Assembly (NCBI GenBank): GCA_021770615.1
Contig: JAETQR010000018.1
Location: 16,583 to 80,582 of the forward strand
Direction: 5' to 3'
Length of the DNA: 64,000 nt
DNA from: Lachnospiraceae bacterium
GTDB taxonomy: Bacteria > Bacillota_A > Clostridia > Lachnospirales > Lachnospiraceae
Shown here: positions 32,957 to 42,448 of the stretch, one piece after another
Layout of the letters: every line of letters starts with the position of its first letter
Numbering within the stretch: position 1 is the first letter of the stretch
Notes under the pieces: model-generated
Databases searched by the model: none
Seen by the model: only the letters and a program-made list of their open reading frames with translations
What the model was told of the DNA's origin: nothing
Translations under genes and position numbers: made by a program

Positions 32957-32985
32957 TTGCCCTCCCGTCCATAAAAGCTTATACT
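32957..32985 (+). promoter_or_regulatory. Promoter for the GT2-GtrA gene
   Basis: TTGCCC (32957-32962), 17 bases, TATACT (32980-32985). The 5' leader then has a hairpin AGCTCA ... TGAGCT (about 33008-33031) before the ribosome site GAGGG. Confidence 0.55.
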
Positions 32986-33046
32986 GTTGTTAAGATGAAC
33001 GACATAGCTCAGATCAGTATCATTGAGCTGGAAACGAGGGTAGTTT

Positions 33047-34156
33047 ATGGGGACATATCAGAATGAGATCGCCATCGTCATCCCGGCACTCAACCCGGAT
33101 GAACGAATGGTCACTCTGGTCAGCGATTTAAAAGAGCATGGATTTGAAAATATCATTATCGTAGATGACGGCAGCGAAATCAAAAACCGGGTTTATTTTA
33201 AGACCTGCAAAGAAGAATACAACTGCCGGATCATCCGTCATGTCATCAATTTCGGCAAGGGAATCGCGCTGAAATCCGCATTTAACCATATCCTCGATAA
33301 CCGCCCGAACATCATGGGTACTGTGACTGTGGACTGTGACGGGCAGCACGTGATGGAAGATATCGTAACCTGTGCAAAACTCGTCCATGAGCATCCTGAC
33401 CACCTGATCCTTGGCTGCCGGCAGTTTGATGACAAAGCCATTCCTCTGCGCAGCCGTTTTGGCAATAAATTTACCAGACACTTTATCCGTCTTCTGTGCG
33501 GTATCAATGTCTCTGACACCCAGACAGGCCTCCGCGGTATGTCCCGGGCTCTGATCAGCAAGTATTTTGCACAGACAAAAGGCGAGCGTTTCGAGTATGA
33601 AATGAACATGCTCATCTGCGCCCGCGAAAACCAGATACCGATCACAGAGTTCCCGATCCAGACGATCTATCTGGAAAATAATGAAAGTTCTCATTTTAAT
33701 CCGTTTGTGGACTCCATACGGATCTATAAAGTATTTATTAAATTTATGCTCAGCTCCTTTTCCAGTTTTATCATTGATATTGCACTGTTCTATATACTTG
33801 GCGCTATCCTGCGGCCAATCATAGGAGATAAAGCAGAAGTCTCTTTCTGGTGCTTTGATATTTCTCTACTGATCCTCCTGCGAAATGTCCTCTCCAGGCT
33901 CGGTTCCTCCCTTTATAATTTCACGATCAATAAAAAACAGGTATTCCACAATGAATCAAAGGATATCCGGATCCTCATAAAATATTATATTTTATGCATC
34001 TGCCAGCTTACTCTGTCCACACTTTTAGTGGCCAATGCGCTGACCTTTATCCCATCTTCCACCATACGCAAATGCATTATTGATACGATCCTGTTCATGA
34101 TCAGTTTCCAGATACAGAGAGAATGGGTGTTTTCTAGCAGGAAAAAAGCGTCGTGA
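33047..34156 (+). CDS. Fused GT2 glycosyltransferase and GtrA-type membrane protein
   Basis: A 369-aa protein. The N-terminal ~230 residues form a DPM1/GtrB-type GT2 (VIPALNPDE, IIVDDGS, VTVDCDGQH as the DxD). The C-terminal ~130 residues have four hydrophobic helices and the GtrA signature (KFMLSSFSSFIIDIALFY, NKKQVF). GtrB makes a polyprenyl-phosphate sugar and GtrA helps move it across the membrane; here both are in one chain. The ATG follows CGAGGGTAG. It overlaps the convergent MacB-like gene by 23 bases at the 3' end. Confidence 0.88.
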   Translation: MGTYQNEIAIVIPALNPDERMVTLVSDLKEHGFENIIIVDDGSEIKNRVYFKTCKEEYNCRIIRHVINFGKGIALKSAFNHILDNRPNIMGTVTVDCDGQHVMEDIVTCAKLVHEHPDHLILGCRQFDDKAIPLRSRFGNKFTRHFIRLLCGINVSDTQTGLRGMSRALISKYFAQTKGERFEYEMNMLICARENQIPITEFPIQTIYLENNESSHFNPFVDSIRIYKVFIKFMLSSFSSFIIDIALFYILGAILRPIIGDKAEVSFWCFDISLLILLRNVLSRLGSSLYNFTINKKQVFHNESKDIRILIKYYILCICQLTLSTLLVANALTFIPSSTIRKCIIDTILFMISFQIQREWVFSSRKKAS

Positions 34157-34757
34157 TCCTCTTTTTCACCATGTACTTTTCATCTTCAGTTTCATACCAG
34201 CAGGCCGCAAAGTTCACTTTCTGCCCTTCTTCCGGTGAAAGCTGGTATACACAGAGATTTTCCTTTTCATACTGGACTCCTGCGATTTCATAACTTTTTC
34301 CTCCGATCTTCACATTCTTACCGACGACATCCGTACTTCCAAATAACTTATGGGCAGCATCTGCACTTAACAGACAGTGTCCCTCTTCCCCCGGCCATAA
34401 TACATTCGCTCCGGAAAACAAGGCAGCCGGATTCCCAGCGATTCCATACACATTCATACGTTCACTCCGGGAAAACTCCTGATTCTCCACAGTTATATTT
34501 CGATTTTTTTTCCAAAACACACAACATAAACCATCCGTCTGCGCCTCAATGATCTTTTCTTTCGCCACATCATCATATGAAAATGGCGTCTCCAGTCTCC
34601 ACTGCATCTGGTTTTCGTCCGTTCCACTCCACAAAAACCGAAATGAAAATAAAACAGTTGCCACCGTAAAGAACATAAATGGAACTCCAAACAAAATCAC
34701 GGTCCGCAGAAGTCCCTCTCCGAATATCTTCCTGGTGATCTTAGTCATCTTTCTCAT
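34134..34757 (-). CDS. Small MacB-like periplasmic-core protein, single helix
   Basis: A 207-aa protein with one N-terminal transmembrane helix (about 17-40) and an extracytoplasmic domain whose SERMNVYGIAGN, LLSADAAHKLFGSTDVVGKN and KIGGKSYEIAGV segments match the MacB/FtsX periplasmic core (MacB_PCD). The rest of an ABC permease (three more helices) and the ATPase are missing, so it is a stand-alone or truncated form. The ATG at 34757 has GGAGGAAGAC upstream and overlaps the adaptor gene by 17 bases. It is the last gene of the ABC-adaptor operon. Confidence 0.65.
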   Translation of the reverse strand: MRKMTKITRKIFGEGLLRTVILFGVPFMFFTVATVLFSFRFLWSGTDENQMQWRLETPFSYDDVAKEKIIEAQTDGLCCVFWKKNRNITVENQEFSRSERMNVYGIAGNPAALFSGANVLWPGEEGHCLLSADAAHKLFGSTDVVGKNVKIGGKSYEIAGVQYEKENLCVYQLSPEEGQKVNFAACWYETEDEKYMVKKRITTLFSC

Positions 34758-36228
34758 TGTCTTCCTCCAGCATACGGACTTCGTCACCTGACTGCACCTC
34801 CCTGTCACACAATACCACGATCTGTTCCTTCTCACCCACCGGTGTATTTTCTAAAGCTGCATATTGTTCATTTTTCTCCCCCACTACAACATTTCTCTTG
34901 CTCACGCTGTACTCTTTTCCTAAAAAGGTTTCCTTTTCCTCCAGAACAAGCACATAATATTCATTTCCTCCTGCATACAGGGCCGATAGCGGGACAAGGC
35001 AGTCTTTCGTTCCGGAATCCGCTTCCACCTTCAACGTACCGTTTTCGCCCAGACTTAATTTCTCATTTTCCACAAGGACTGTCACCTCAAAACTTCCGTC
35101 TCCTTTCCGCCGGATCGTATTGATGACAGCATCCGGAATCCGAATCTTTCCCGCACTAAATTCAAGCGACACCATATCACCCACATTCACATATTCCCTC
35201 TCCTCACTGCTAAGTTCCGTCTGAAAATACCATCCGTTTTTACTGACTGCCAGAGTCATGACCACCCCTTCTGCTGTCTCTTCCCCTTCCCCCACATTGA
35301 TCTTATGGACCGTACCTTTCTCCTCACTCCGGATCGCCCCGCCTTCCTCTGCATATTTTTCCAGTTTCCTTAACTGTTCTTCCTTTTCACGGATGAGATT
35401 CTCCTGTTCATAAACACCCCCTGTATTTTCTTCTTTAGCGGCGTCTATATCCTCGATTTCCCTGGCAGCCTGTTCCTTTGCCTCCTTTTTCAACTTTTTT
35501 GCCTTATCCCTGGCACTCTTTAGCAAAGATTTTTTTTCACTGACCGCTTTTTCAAGAGCATCCTTTCCCTCTTTCCACTCCTTTAATGCCTGCTCCCTGA
35601 AAACGGAAGAAAAGATCATAAAGGCTTCGACATCCTCCTGTGGAGCTTTCGGTTTTCCGGCTGCTGCCTCCATCGTCCGATATTCTGCACTCCGCATTTT
35701 TTCCCCGTTCAGATATGTTTCAAAATCAGTATACGAAGCAAGTTCCTTACAGGCCTCCTGATACGCTTTTTTCGCCTTTGTGACTGCCTTCCTCTGTTCA
35801 GACGCCGTATTTTTCATATCCTGCCTCGCCCTCTCTTTGGCAGTCAGAACCTGTCTCTCCTGTTTTTCCTGCGCCTTCTGCAAATCCGCTAATTTCTGTT
35901 CTTCAGCCTGGATCTCATCTGACAGACGTTTTTGATCCTCTCCCAGTTTATCTGCATCCAGCCGGAGCAGCACAGTACCTTTTTTTACAGCTTCCCCCTC
36001 TGTGACGCACACTTCCTGTATCCGCAGTCCCTCTTCTATCACGACCGCCTTTTCAGACGCCGCCTTAAGCACCCCCTCTTTCTCAATCTTATGACTGAGC
36101 GTTCCCTTCTCCGCATTTCCGGCCTTAACCTGAGGCATCTGCCACGCATACACCCCCCGTGACACTGCCGTGCATATGACCATAAATATGATAAATCCCG
36201 CCAACAAACGGATCACTTTTCTTTTCAA
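34741..36228 (-). CDS. Membrane-fusion (HlyD/MacA-like) adaptor protein
   Basis: A 495-aa protein with one N-terminal signal-anchor helix (about 8-28), a lipoyl/barrel-sandwich half (VLKAASEKAVVIEEGLRI, VTEGEAVKKGTVLLRLD, about 55-95), a long Lys/Glu-rich coiled coil (about 95-300), the second lipoyl half (IRSEEKGTVHKINVGEGE), and a beta-barrel with VNVGDMVSLEFSAGK. It fits an adaptor for a MacB-type exporter. The start is probably TTG at 36228, 9 bases after AGGAG. It follows a sugar ABC permease gene by 6 bases, an unusual pairing. Confidence 0.82.
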   Translation of the reverse strand: MKRKVIRLLAGFIIFMVICTAVSRGVYAWQMPQVKAGNAEKGTLSHKIEKEGVLKAASEKAVVIEEGLRIQEVCVTEGEAVKKGTVLLRLDADKLGEDQKRLSDEIQAEEQKLADLQKAQEKQERQVLTAKERARQDMKNTASEQRKAVTKAKKAYQEACKELASYTDFETYLNGEKMRSAEYRTMEAAAGKPKAPQEDVEAFMIFSSVFREQALKEWKEGKDALEKAVSEKKSLLKSARDKAKKLKKEAKEQAAREIEDIDAAKEENTGGVYEQENLIREKEEQLRKLEKYAEEGGAIRSEEKGTVHKINVGEGEETAEGVVMTLAVSKNGWYFQTELSSEEREYVNVGDMVSLEFSAGKIRIPDAVINTIRRKGDGSFEVTVLVENEKLSLGENGTLKVEADSGTKDCLVPLSALYAGGNEYYVLVLEEKETFLGKEYSVSKRNVVVGEKNEQYAALENTPVGEKEQIVVLCDREVQSGDEVRMLEEDNEKDD

Positions 36229-36234
36229 AACATT

Positions 36235-37101
36235 TCACTCCTTCATTCCTGTTGAGATGATTCCCTGTTCCATATAATCCTGTCCAAGTAAAAACACCAG
36301 AACCGCCGGAATCAATATGATCACCGAAGCGGCAAGGGAAATCCCCGCCTGTTCCGGTTTTATCTCCGGCAAATACAAAGAGATGGGCCAGAGCGACCGG
36401 TCCTTTATAAATGCTAACGGCTGCTCGATCATATTCCAGTATTCCAAAAAGCCCAGTACCAACGCCGACAAAATCCCCGACCTTCCAAGTGGTATCCCGA
36501 TCCGTAGTAAGATCATAAACTCTCCGGCACCATCGACTTTCGCCGCCTCGATGACCTCTGCCGGTACTGCCACAAATCCCCGGTAAATGATAAAAACCGG
36601 AAAAGTCGAAAAAACAGCCGGAAGGATAACTGCTGCCTGTGTGTTCATCAAACCCAGCTGCTCGATCACAAGATAAGAGGGCAGCATCGTTACCTGAAAC
36701 GGCATGAGCATTAAAATAATATAAAGTGTCAGAAGAACATGCTTTCCACGAAAACGGTACCTGGCAAATGCCCAGCCCGCCGGCAGTGCTACAAGCATCT
36801 GACCACACAGGATCACAAAGACCATTTTTATTGAATTCCAAAACACAGTAAAAAAACTTGGTGTTTCAAGCAAAAGCTTCCTAAAATGCGAAAGCGTCGG
36901 ATAAGACGGAAGCGTGAGCACCTCTGCACTCCCTCCGCCTCCTGACAGGATGGGAACCAGACTTTCCTTCAGTTCCCATCCGCTTTTTAATGAGGAGACC
37001 ACGGTCAGGACCACCGGGACACATACAACACCGGCGATCATCACAAGCACAGCTCCCAAAAATAATTTCATTATCATACGAGGTATTTTATAGCTTCTCA
37101 T
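36235..37101 (-). CDS. Carbohydrate ABC transporter permease, MalG type
   Basis: A 288-aa permease with six helices and the EAA loop EVIEAAKVDGAGEFMILLRI-type motif (about 185-205), as in CUT1 sugar importers. It pairs with the MalF-type gene upstream, which it overlaps by 4 bases (ATGA). The substrate is likely a carbohydrate, but the binding protein is unusual (see next genes). No ATPase is in the operon; CUT1 importers often share an MsmX-like ATPase encoded elsewhere. Confidence 0.9.
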   Translation of the reverse strand: MRSYKIPRMIMKLFLGAVLVMIAGVVCVPVVLTVVSSLKSGWELKESLVPILSGGGGSAEVLTLPSYPTLSHFRKLLLETPSFFTVFWNSIKMVFVILCGQMLVALPAGWAFARYRFRGKHVLLTLYIILMLMPFQVTMLPSYLVIEQLGLMNTQAAVILPAVFSTFPVFIIYRGFVAVPAEVIEAAKVDGAGEFMILLRIGIPLGRSGILSALVLGFLEYWNMIEQPLAFIKDRSLWPISLYLPEIKPEQAGISLAASVIILIPAVLVFLLGQDYMEQGIISTGMKE

Positions 37102-37985
37102 TTTTGTGCTCCATCTCCCATTCTCTCAAGAAACAAGGTACCAAGTACCAGTACGACCGAAATACATACTGCAGCGGCTGACATCTGATCTACATCCAGA
37201 TTGGTAAACCAGTTATTGAACAGGTGCTGCAAAAGATACATTTTCTGCTGTGGATAGGCACCCGCCACAAGATATGCCTCCCGGAATATCTTAAAGGAAT
37301 TTAAAAGGGACAATACCGTGATCGTATAAAACACCGGCCTCAGCCCCGGCAGGATCACATGACGGAAGCACTTCCATTCTGAGGCACCGTCCACCTTCGC
37401 CGCCTCGATCAGGCTGACCGAAATATTTTTCAGCCCGGCCAGCCAGAGGACGATCGTGTATCCGGTATTTTTCCACAGATAACTAATGATCAGAACCCAG
37501 AAAGAAGCATCGCTTCCAAGCCAGTCGACGGTGGATAGCCCCAGTGCCGACAATCCCATATTCAGAATGCCATTGCGGTAAAAAAATATTTTCCAGATGA
37601 TCACCACTGTTACCGCAGGTACGGCCATCGGGAATAAAAATACGGATTTCAGATGCTCCGAATAGCGGCTTCGGTATAAAATCATCGATATCGCCAGAGA
37701 TACAAGGATCAACAAAGGCAGCCCGATCCCTAAAAAACGAATTGTATTTTTCAGCGCCAGACGAAATGCCTCATTTGAAAATATCTGCGTATAATTTTCC
37801 AGTCCACAAAATGTTTTGGAGGCTGAATTGTGAAACGAACGCCGGATCATATCAAGGAAGGGGACCAGTACAAAAATCACGACACCCGCCAGACTCGGCA
37901 CCAGAAACCATATTCTACTCTTCCATAAGGAGCGTGATCTTCTGGCTGATTTCCCTGACACCGTCTTCAACCCCCTTTTCCCCAT
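37098..37985 (-). CDS. Carbohydrate ABC transporter permease, MalF type
   Basis: A 295-aa permease with six helices and the EAA loop LIEAAKVDGASEWKCFRHV (about 195-213). The start is uncertain: the ATG at 37985 has no ribosome site and overlaps the binding-protein gene by 71 bases, whereas a GTG at 37961 lies about 9 bases after GGGGG and would cut the overlap to 47. It is translated with the MalG-type partner downstream. Confidence 0.88.
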   Translation of the reverse strand: MGKRGLKTVSGKSARRSRSLWKSRIWFLVPSLAGVVIFVLVPFLDMIRRSFHNSASKTFCGLENYTQIFSNEAFRLALKNTIRFLGIGLPLLILVSLAISMILYRSRYSEHLKSVFLFPMAVPAVTVVIIWKIFFYRNGILNMGLSALGLSTVDWLGSDASFWVLIISYLWKNTGYTIVLWLAGLKNISVSLIEAAKVDGASEWKCFRHVILPGLRPVFYTITVLSLLNSFKIFREAYLVAGAYPQQKMYLLQHLFNNWFTNLDVDQMSAAAVCISVVLVLGTLFLERMGDGAQK

Positions 37986-40191
37986 TTATCACAGAGGCAG
38001 CAATCTCAATGATCTCTTCCCGGATAGCAGCATTTAAGTCCGCCGGAACCTCTACCCCGTCTACCAGCTGCTCAAACTGCTCCAGTTCCTTTTCATCCGG
38101 CCATTGCAATTCCAAAGTATCATCACTGTCCGGCAGACTCATTAATGCCGAAGAGTCCGGATTCGGATTTTTGCTGAAACTTTTAAAGGCCTCTCGGTTT
38201 ACTGGAAATCCATCATCCAAATCGCTCCTTTGTACTTTTTCTCCCAGCATGACCTTTAAAAATTCGACAGCAAGTTCCGTCTCTCCGGAACTTTTGGTGA
38301 TTCCTGCGACACCAGACGGAATAAATATTTTCTTCGACTGCCCCTCAAAAAGCCGCAGTGAGTCTGTTCCGTTTTTACGCATCACAGAAAACAGATCCCT
38401 CAGCCCGGACATTCCTCTGAAACTTCCCTGTGCGATAACCTGCCCTGACGATCCATACCGGTTCATCACCTGTCTCGAACCATCCAGGCTGGCCGAATCA
38501 TTCGCAGAATATTCCCTGTATTTTTCTATGCTCTCCATGTGTCTTTCATGTTCCTGTATTTTACCCGAGTCCAGTTTTTTCTGTTCTGCCTGCCAGATGC
38601 GCTTCGCCTGCGTCATAAATTCCGTGAGAGCACCCTCGTCGACCTTTCCATCATCCGTACTCCATGCACTCTCACATACCAGATACAACCGTTCCAGCAG
38701 CTCATCCGCACGGTAGGTCCCAAATACGGTATCTTTGGATCCCGCTAAACGTTCTGCCGCATCCGCCATACTTTTCAGATCGTTTATCGAAGAAATATCT
38801 TTTTCATCCCCCGACATAAGCAGCATAAGAAACCGTAACGGAACTGCATATATTTTCCCGTCCTTTGAATAGCTTTCGAGGATATTTTTATAATATCCGC
38901 ACTCTCCCTCCAGTTCTTTTATCATATCCCCCAGATCCTTCAGGACTCCCTTCTCCACATAGGAATCTATGGGCATCCCATCTAACATGATGATATCCGG
39001 CCCCGATCCCGCCAGGATCTTTGTATTGAGATTTTTAATGGCATCATTCCTCGTCACTCCGTCTTCACCGCTGATACCGATTTCGAGCCGCACGTAAACA
39101 TCCGGGTTATTTTCACGAAAACTGCTGATCGCCCGTCTTACCGTTTTATTCCCATACAGACTGTAAATATTAAGCTGCTTTTCCGGAACCGATGACGCTT
39201 CCGGATCATAACGGTAAGTATCCAGCTCCCCGTCCGCATATGCGATCATGATACTGTCATTATCCATAACAAACAATTCTAACGGTGTCTTTTCAGGATC
39301 TGACAGACAGGTGAGATCACCCTGGGCCAACTGCTCCACCACACTCCCATTTGTTACATGGGAATAAATCCCGTTACTGGAAGCGGCCAGTATTTTTTCT
39401 TTTCCGTTTCCCCCCAGAACAACCTCCCCGCCTTTCCCGGCCTCTTTCTCCACAAATTCGTCAAGAACAGCGTCCGAAGGGGTGACGCTTTCTGTCTCAG
39501 GATCATAGATAAATACCTTTTTCCCACTATGTGCCGCAATGCAATTTCCATAGTAATAAATCGGCAGCCCCTCCCCCACTTCTCCTTCTGCTCCAATCCT
39601 TTTATATGCTTTCCCTTTTTTCAAATCGATTTCATATACCGCACACTCATTGTTTGATGAAACAAAAAGCCTGGACTCCTTTGTGAACACTGCCTTTCCC
39701 ACACACGAGGAACTATCTCCGAACTTTATTTTAAGTTCCTTTTCCTTTCCTTTGGGATCCACATAAAGATACCGCTCCGGAAATGGCACTTTATCCGTCG
39801 ATTCATTCCACAGGATATAAGACACAAAAAAGCCTCCGTCCGGAGCTGTCACCGCACTTGTAATATCGATACTATCCTTATTGATCAGTTCCTTCAGTGT
39901 TTTATTTTCCTTCACATCCCATGTCTTACCATAATCCTTTGACTGGATAATCTGCCCATTTTTCACGTCAACGATCGTGACCACTCCCTGTTCCCCGACA
40001 CTTATACTTCCACCTCCCTCATACTCTTCCGGAACAGCTAAGATCTGTTCTACATACCGCCCTTTTGCGCCCGTTTTATTTGTTTCTCCATCCTCACCGG
40101 CTTCTGTTCCGGCCTCCCCGCACCCTGTCATGGACAGGATCAGAAAAAACAGGAAAAGAAAAAGGGAGCATTTTCTTTTTGCCTTTTGCAT
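37915..40191 (-). CDS. Lipoprotein solute-binding protein fused to an N-terminal propeller-like region
   Basis: A 758-aa lipoprotein with lipobox LSMTGC (Cys at about 24). Residues about 45-325 form beta-rich repeats with a BNR/Asp-box (SKDYGKTW, near 84), as in propellers of sialidase type. From about 330 to the end the chain is a family 1 extracellular solute-binding protein: FRENNPDVYVRLEIG, AGSGPDIIMLDGMPID, and GKIYAVPLRF. A binding protein of this length is about twice the usual ~430 aa, so the propeller may add a second ligand site. It is the first gene of the operon. The ATG at 40191 follows GGTGGAAGAC. Confidence 0.78.
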   Translation of the reverse strand: MQKAKRKCSLFLFLFFLILSMTGCGEAGTEAGEDGETNKTGAKGRYVEQILAVPEEYEGGGSISVGEQGVVTIVDVKNGQIIQSKDYGKTWDVKENKTLKELINKDSIDITSAVTAPDGGFFVSYILWNESTDKVPFPERYLYVDPKGKEKELKIKFGDSSSCVGKAVFTKESRLFVSSNNECAVYEIDLKKGKAYKRIGAEGEVGEGLPIYYYGNCIAAHSGKKVFIYDPETESVTPSDAVLDEFVEKEAGKGGEVVLGGNGKEKILAASSNGIYSHVTNGSVVEQLAQGDLTCLSDPEKTPLELFVMDNDSIMIAYADGELDTYRYDPEASSVPEKQLNIYSLYGNKTVRRAISSFRENNPDVYVRLEIGISGEDGVTRNDAIKNLNTKILAGSGPDIIMLDGMPIDSYVEKGVLKDLGDMIKELEGECGYYKNILESYSKDGKIYAVPLRFLMLLMSGDEKDISSINDLKSMADAAERLAGSKDTVFGTYRADELLERLYLVCESAWSTDDGKVDEGALTEFMTQAKRIWQAEQKKLDSGKIQEHERHMESIEKYREYSANDSASLDGSRQVMNRYGSSGQVIAQGSFRGMSGLRDLFSVMRKNGTDSLRLFEGQSKKIFIPSGVAGITKSSGETELAVEFLKVMLGEKVQRSDLDDGFPVNREAFKSFSKNPNPDSSALMSLPDSDDTLELQWPDEKELEQFEQLVDGVEVPADLNAAIREEIIEIAASVINGEKGVEDGVREISQKITLLMEE

Positions 40192-40302
40192 TTGTCTTCC
40201 ACCTTTCATCGTTTTATTTCCTCCCGGATACACTTTCAATCTAACACCTGATCCTCTAACTTTTCTCTAATTTTAGATTTTATTTAAAGATTTGTATGAT
40301 AA

Positions 40303-40385
40303 AATAAGTTCTAACGAACTTATTGGCAAGTTGCATACGCAACATTGGGATGCACAAAAAGCGTGTGCAAAAACAATGATACAAT
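40303..40385 (+). promoter_or_regulatory. Divergent control region with three palindromes
   Basis: AATAAGTTC and GAACTTATT form a perfect 9-bp inverted repeat around TAAC (40303-40324). GTTGC/GCAAC (about 40330-40343) and TGCACA/TGTGCA (about 40351-40369) follow. An extended -10 TGATACAAT ends at 40385 before the response-regulator gene. The three sites lie between the ABC operon and the two-component genes and could bind the regulator or a second factor. Confidence 0.5.
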
Positions 40386-40421
40386 AATTAAAACACAAAA
40401 CAAAAGGGAGTTGTATGACTT

Positions 40422-41126
40422 ATGAGAATCCTGTTGATCGAAGATGATAAAGATTTCTGTGAGGTTCTTTCCTTTCAGCTGACTGAAGCCGGTTTTTCCG
40501 TTGATGTATGCCATGACGGTGAAGAAGCTCTTTATTATATCAGCCAGAACGCCTGTGACCTCATCCTGCTCGACCGGATGCTTCCGCATATCGATGGACT
40601 GACTCTGCTGAAAAAGATGAGAAACAGCGAAAACCAGACTCCTGTTATCATCCTTACCGCACTGGGAGAGACAACGGACAAGATCCAGGGACTGGATACC
40701 GGCGCAGACGACTATCTGGTAAAACCTTTTGAATTTGAAGAGCTGCTGGCCCGCATCCGCAGTATAAGCCGACGGCCAAGGCACTGGCAGCCAGCTGCTG
40801 CGCTTGATTTTGGTGATATCCATTACACCCCTGATTCAAACAGCCTTTCCGGCCCTCTCGGAACCTGTACCCTGTCCAAAAGAGAGGGGGCGCTCATGGA
40901 ATTTTTGATGCATAATACAAACCAGATCCTCCCCAAACATATTATCTTATCAAGGATATGGGGACCGGACGGAGAAGTAGAAGAAGGGAACGTGGACAAC
41001 TATATTTATTTCATCCGGAGACGCCTGAAAACCGTTTCCCATCTGGTCACATTAAAAACGATCCGGGGTGTCGGCTACCAGTTATCCGTACAATGCCAAC
41101 CTGACGACACCAAAAATGAACCATAA
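40422..41126 (+). CDS. OmpR-family response regulator
   Basis: A 234-aa regulator. The receiver domain has the acidic pair EDD (8-10), phospho-Asp in ILLDRMLP near 51, ILTAL, and the KPF lysine near 101. The C-terminal winged helix (about 130-228) has RIWGPDGEVEEGNVDNYI and RGVGYQL. It pairs with the sensor kinase 20 bases downstream and lies divergent to the ABC-adaptor operon, which it may control. The ATG follows AGGGAG. Confidence 0.93.
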   Translation: MRILLIEDDKDFCEVLSFQLTEAGFSVDVCHDGEEALYYISQNACDLILLDRMLPHIDGLTLLKKMRNSENQTPVIILTALGETTDKIQGLDTGADDYLVKPFEFEELLARIRSISRRPRHWQPAAALDFGDIHYTPDSNSLSGPLGTCTLSKREGALMEFLMHNTNQILPKHIILSRIWGPDGEVEEGNVDNYIYFIRRRLKTVSHLVTLKTIRGVGYQLSVQCQPDDTKNEP

Positions 41127-41146
41127 AAACAAGGAGGGCACTTCAT

Positions 41147-42448
41147 ATGAAAACAAAACTTTTCAAACAGGTCCGTTTTAAACTGACGTTCCTTTTTACC
41201 GGTATTGCCGGCCTGATCCTGATTTCATTGTCTGCTGCCTGGCTTTATACCTCCGAACAGGCCCTGAAGAATAATCACTACCTATCCTTTCTAAGAGAAA
41301 GTGACACCATTTTTTCCAATCTGGAAAAGCAAAATACCATCTCTTACAGCCTGCTCTCCACCGTGGCAAATAATAAAAATCTGTTCATCGCCATCTACGA
41401 CAATGACAAGCTCCTTTCATTTGCTGAAACCACACTTTCAAAAGAGCAGAAAGCACTCACTGCAGAGGTTCTCACCGCCGCCAGAAAGCAGTTGTCCTCT
41501 CTCCCGGTTTCAGAACATGCCTGGTCCCATACTGATTTTTCGTATAAGGGAAACGATGGACGCACCTGGTATACAAATACGGCACGTATAAAATATTCCT
41601 CTTCTTTTTTAGATGCCGTAATCATCTTCTCACCACAGACACTGGAAAAACAAATATCTTCCCAGCGAATATACTTTATCCTGATCAATCTGGCAGGCGT
41701 ACTGTTTTTTCTGCTTTTTTCGTTTTTTTATGTTGGAAGGCTTCTTATCCCGATCCAGAAAAACCAAAAGAAGCAAAACGATTTCATTGCAGCTGCTTCC
41801 CACGAACTGCGCACCCCGGTAGCTGTGATCCTCGCTTCCGTGAGCGCCATCCGGCAGGCAGATCACCGGACCGAACATTTTTTACAGATGATCGAAAAAG
41901 AGGGCAGACGTTTATCTGCTCTCGTAAATGATATGCTGTTTCTGGCGGGGTCTGACAGCCAAACCCGCTCCCCTGCCCTGAAAAAAACAGAACCAGACAC
42001 CCTTTTGCTGAACAGCTTTGAAGAGTTTCTGGAAATCGCCAAAAAGAAACATATAAAATTGTCCATTGAACTTCCCGAAACAGAAATTCCTAAGCTCACC
42101 TGTGATCCGGAGCACATTTCACAGGTCATCGGCATCCTCCTGTCAAATGCCGTAAGCTACGGTAAAAACGGTGGAACGATCAAACTATCCCTTCTTGTCT
42201 CTGCATCATCCCTCTCCTTTGTCGTTCGAGATGATGGACCCGGCATCCCGGATGAAGCAAAACCCTACCTCTTTGACCGCTTTTACCGGGCAGACCCGTC
42301 CCGGAACGAGGAGGATCATTTTGGCCTTGGCCTGTGTATCGCTAAAGAAATCATCGATCTGCACCACGGTCATATCACCGTGTCAGATACTCCCGGCGGA
42401 GGCGCCACATTCACTATAACCTTACCGGTAACTCAACGCCCAGGCTGA
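41147..42448 (+). CDS. Sensor histidine kinase
   Basis: A 433-aa kinase. Two transmembrane helices (about 14-36 and 175-198) enclose a ~135-residue sensor domain without a recognised ligand fold. No clear HAMP follows. HisKA has AASHELRTPVAV (His near 219), and the ATPase domain has N (SNAVSYGKNGG), DDGPGIPD and GLGLCIAKEI boxes. The ATG follows AGGAGGGCA. The 3' end overlaps the convergent phosphatase gene by 16 bases. Confidence 0.92.
   Translation: MKTKLFKQVRFKLTFLFTGIAGLILISLSAAWLYTSEQALKNNHYLSFLRESDTIFSNLEKQNTISYSLLSTVANNKNLFIAIYDNDKLLSFAETTLSKEQKALTAEVLTAARKQLSSLPVSEHAWSHTDFSYKGNDGRTWYTNTARIKYSSSFLDAVIIFSPQTLEKQISSQRIYFILINLAGVLFFLLFSFFYVGRLLIPIQKNQKKQNDFIAAASHELRTPVAVILASVSAIRQADHRTEHFLQMIEKEGRRLSALVNDMLFLAGSDSQTRSPALKKTEPDTLLLNSFEEFLEIAKKKHIKLSIELPETEIPKLTCDPEHISQVIGILLSNAVSYGKNGGTIKLSLLVSASSLSFVVRDDGPGIPDEAKPYLFDRFYRADPSRNEEDHFGLGLCIAKEIIDLHHGHITVSDTPGGGATFTITLPVTQRPG

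Noticed and set aside
37742..38716. 324-residue open frame on the plus strand
   Set aside because: Antisense to the solute-binding and permease genes, Ser-rich, with no ribosome site.
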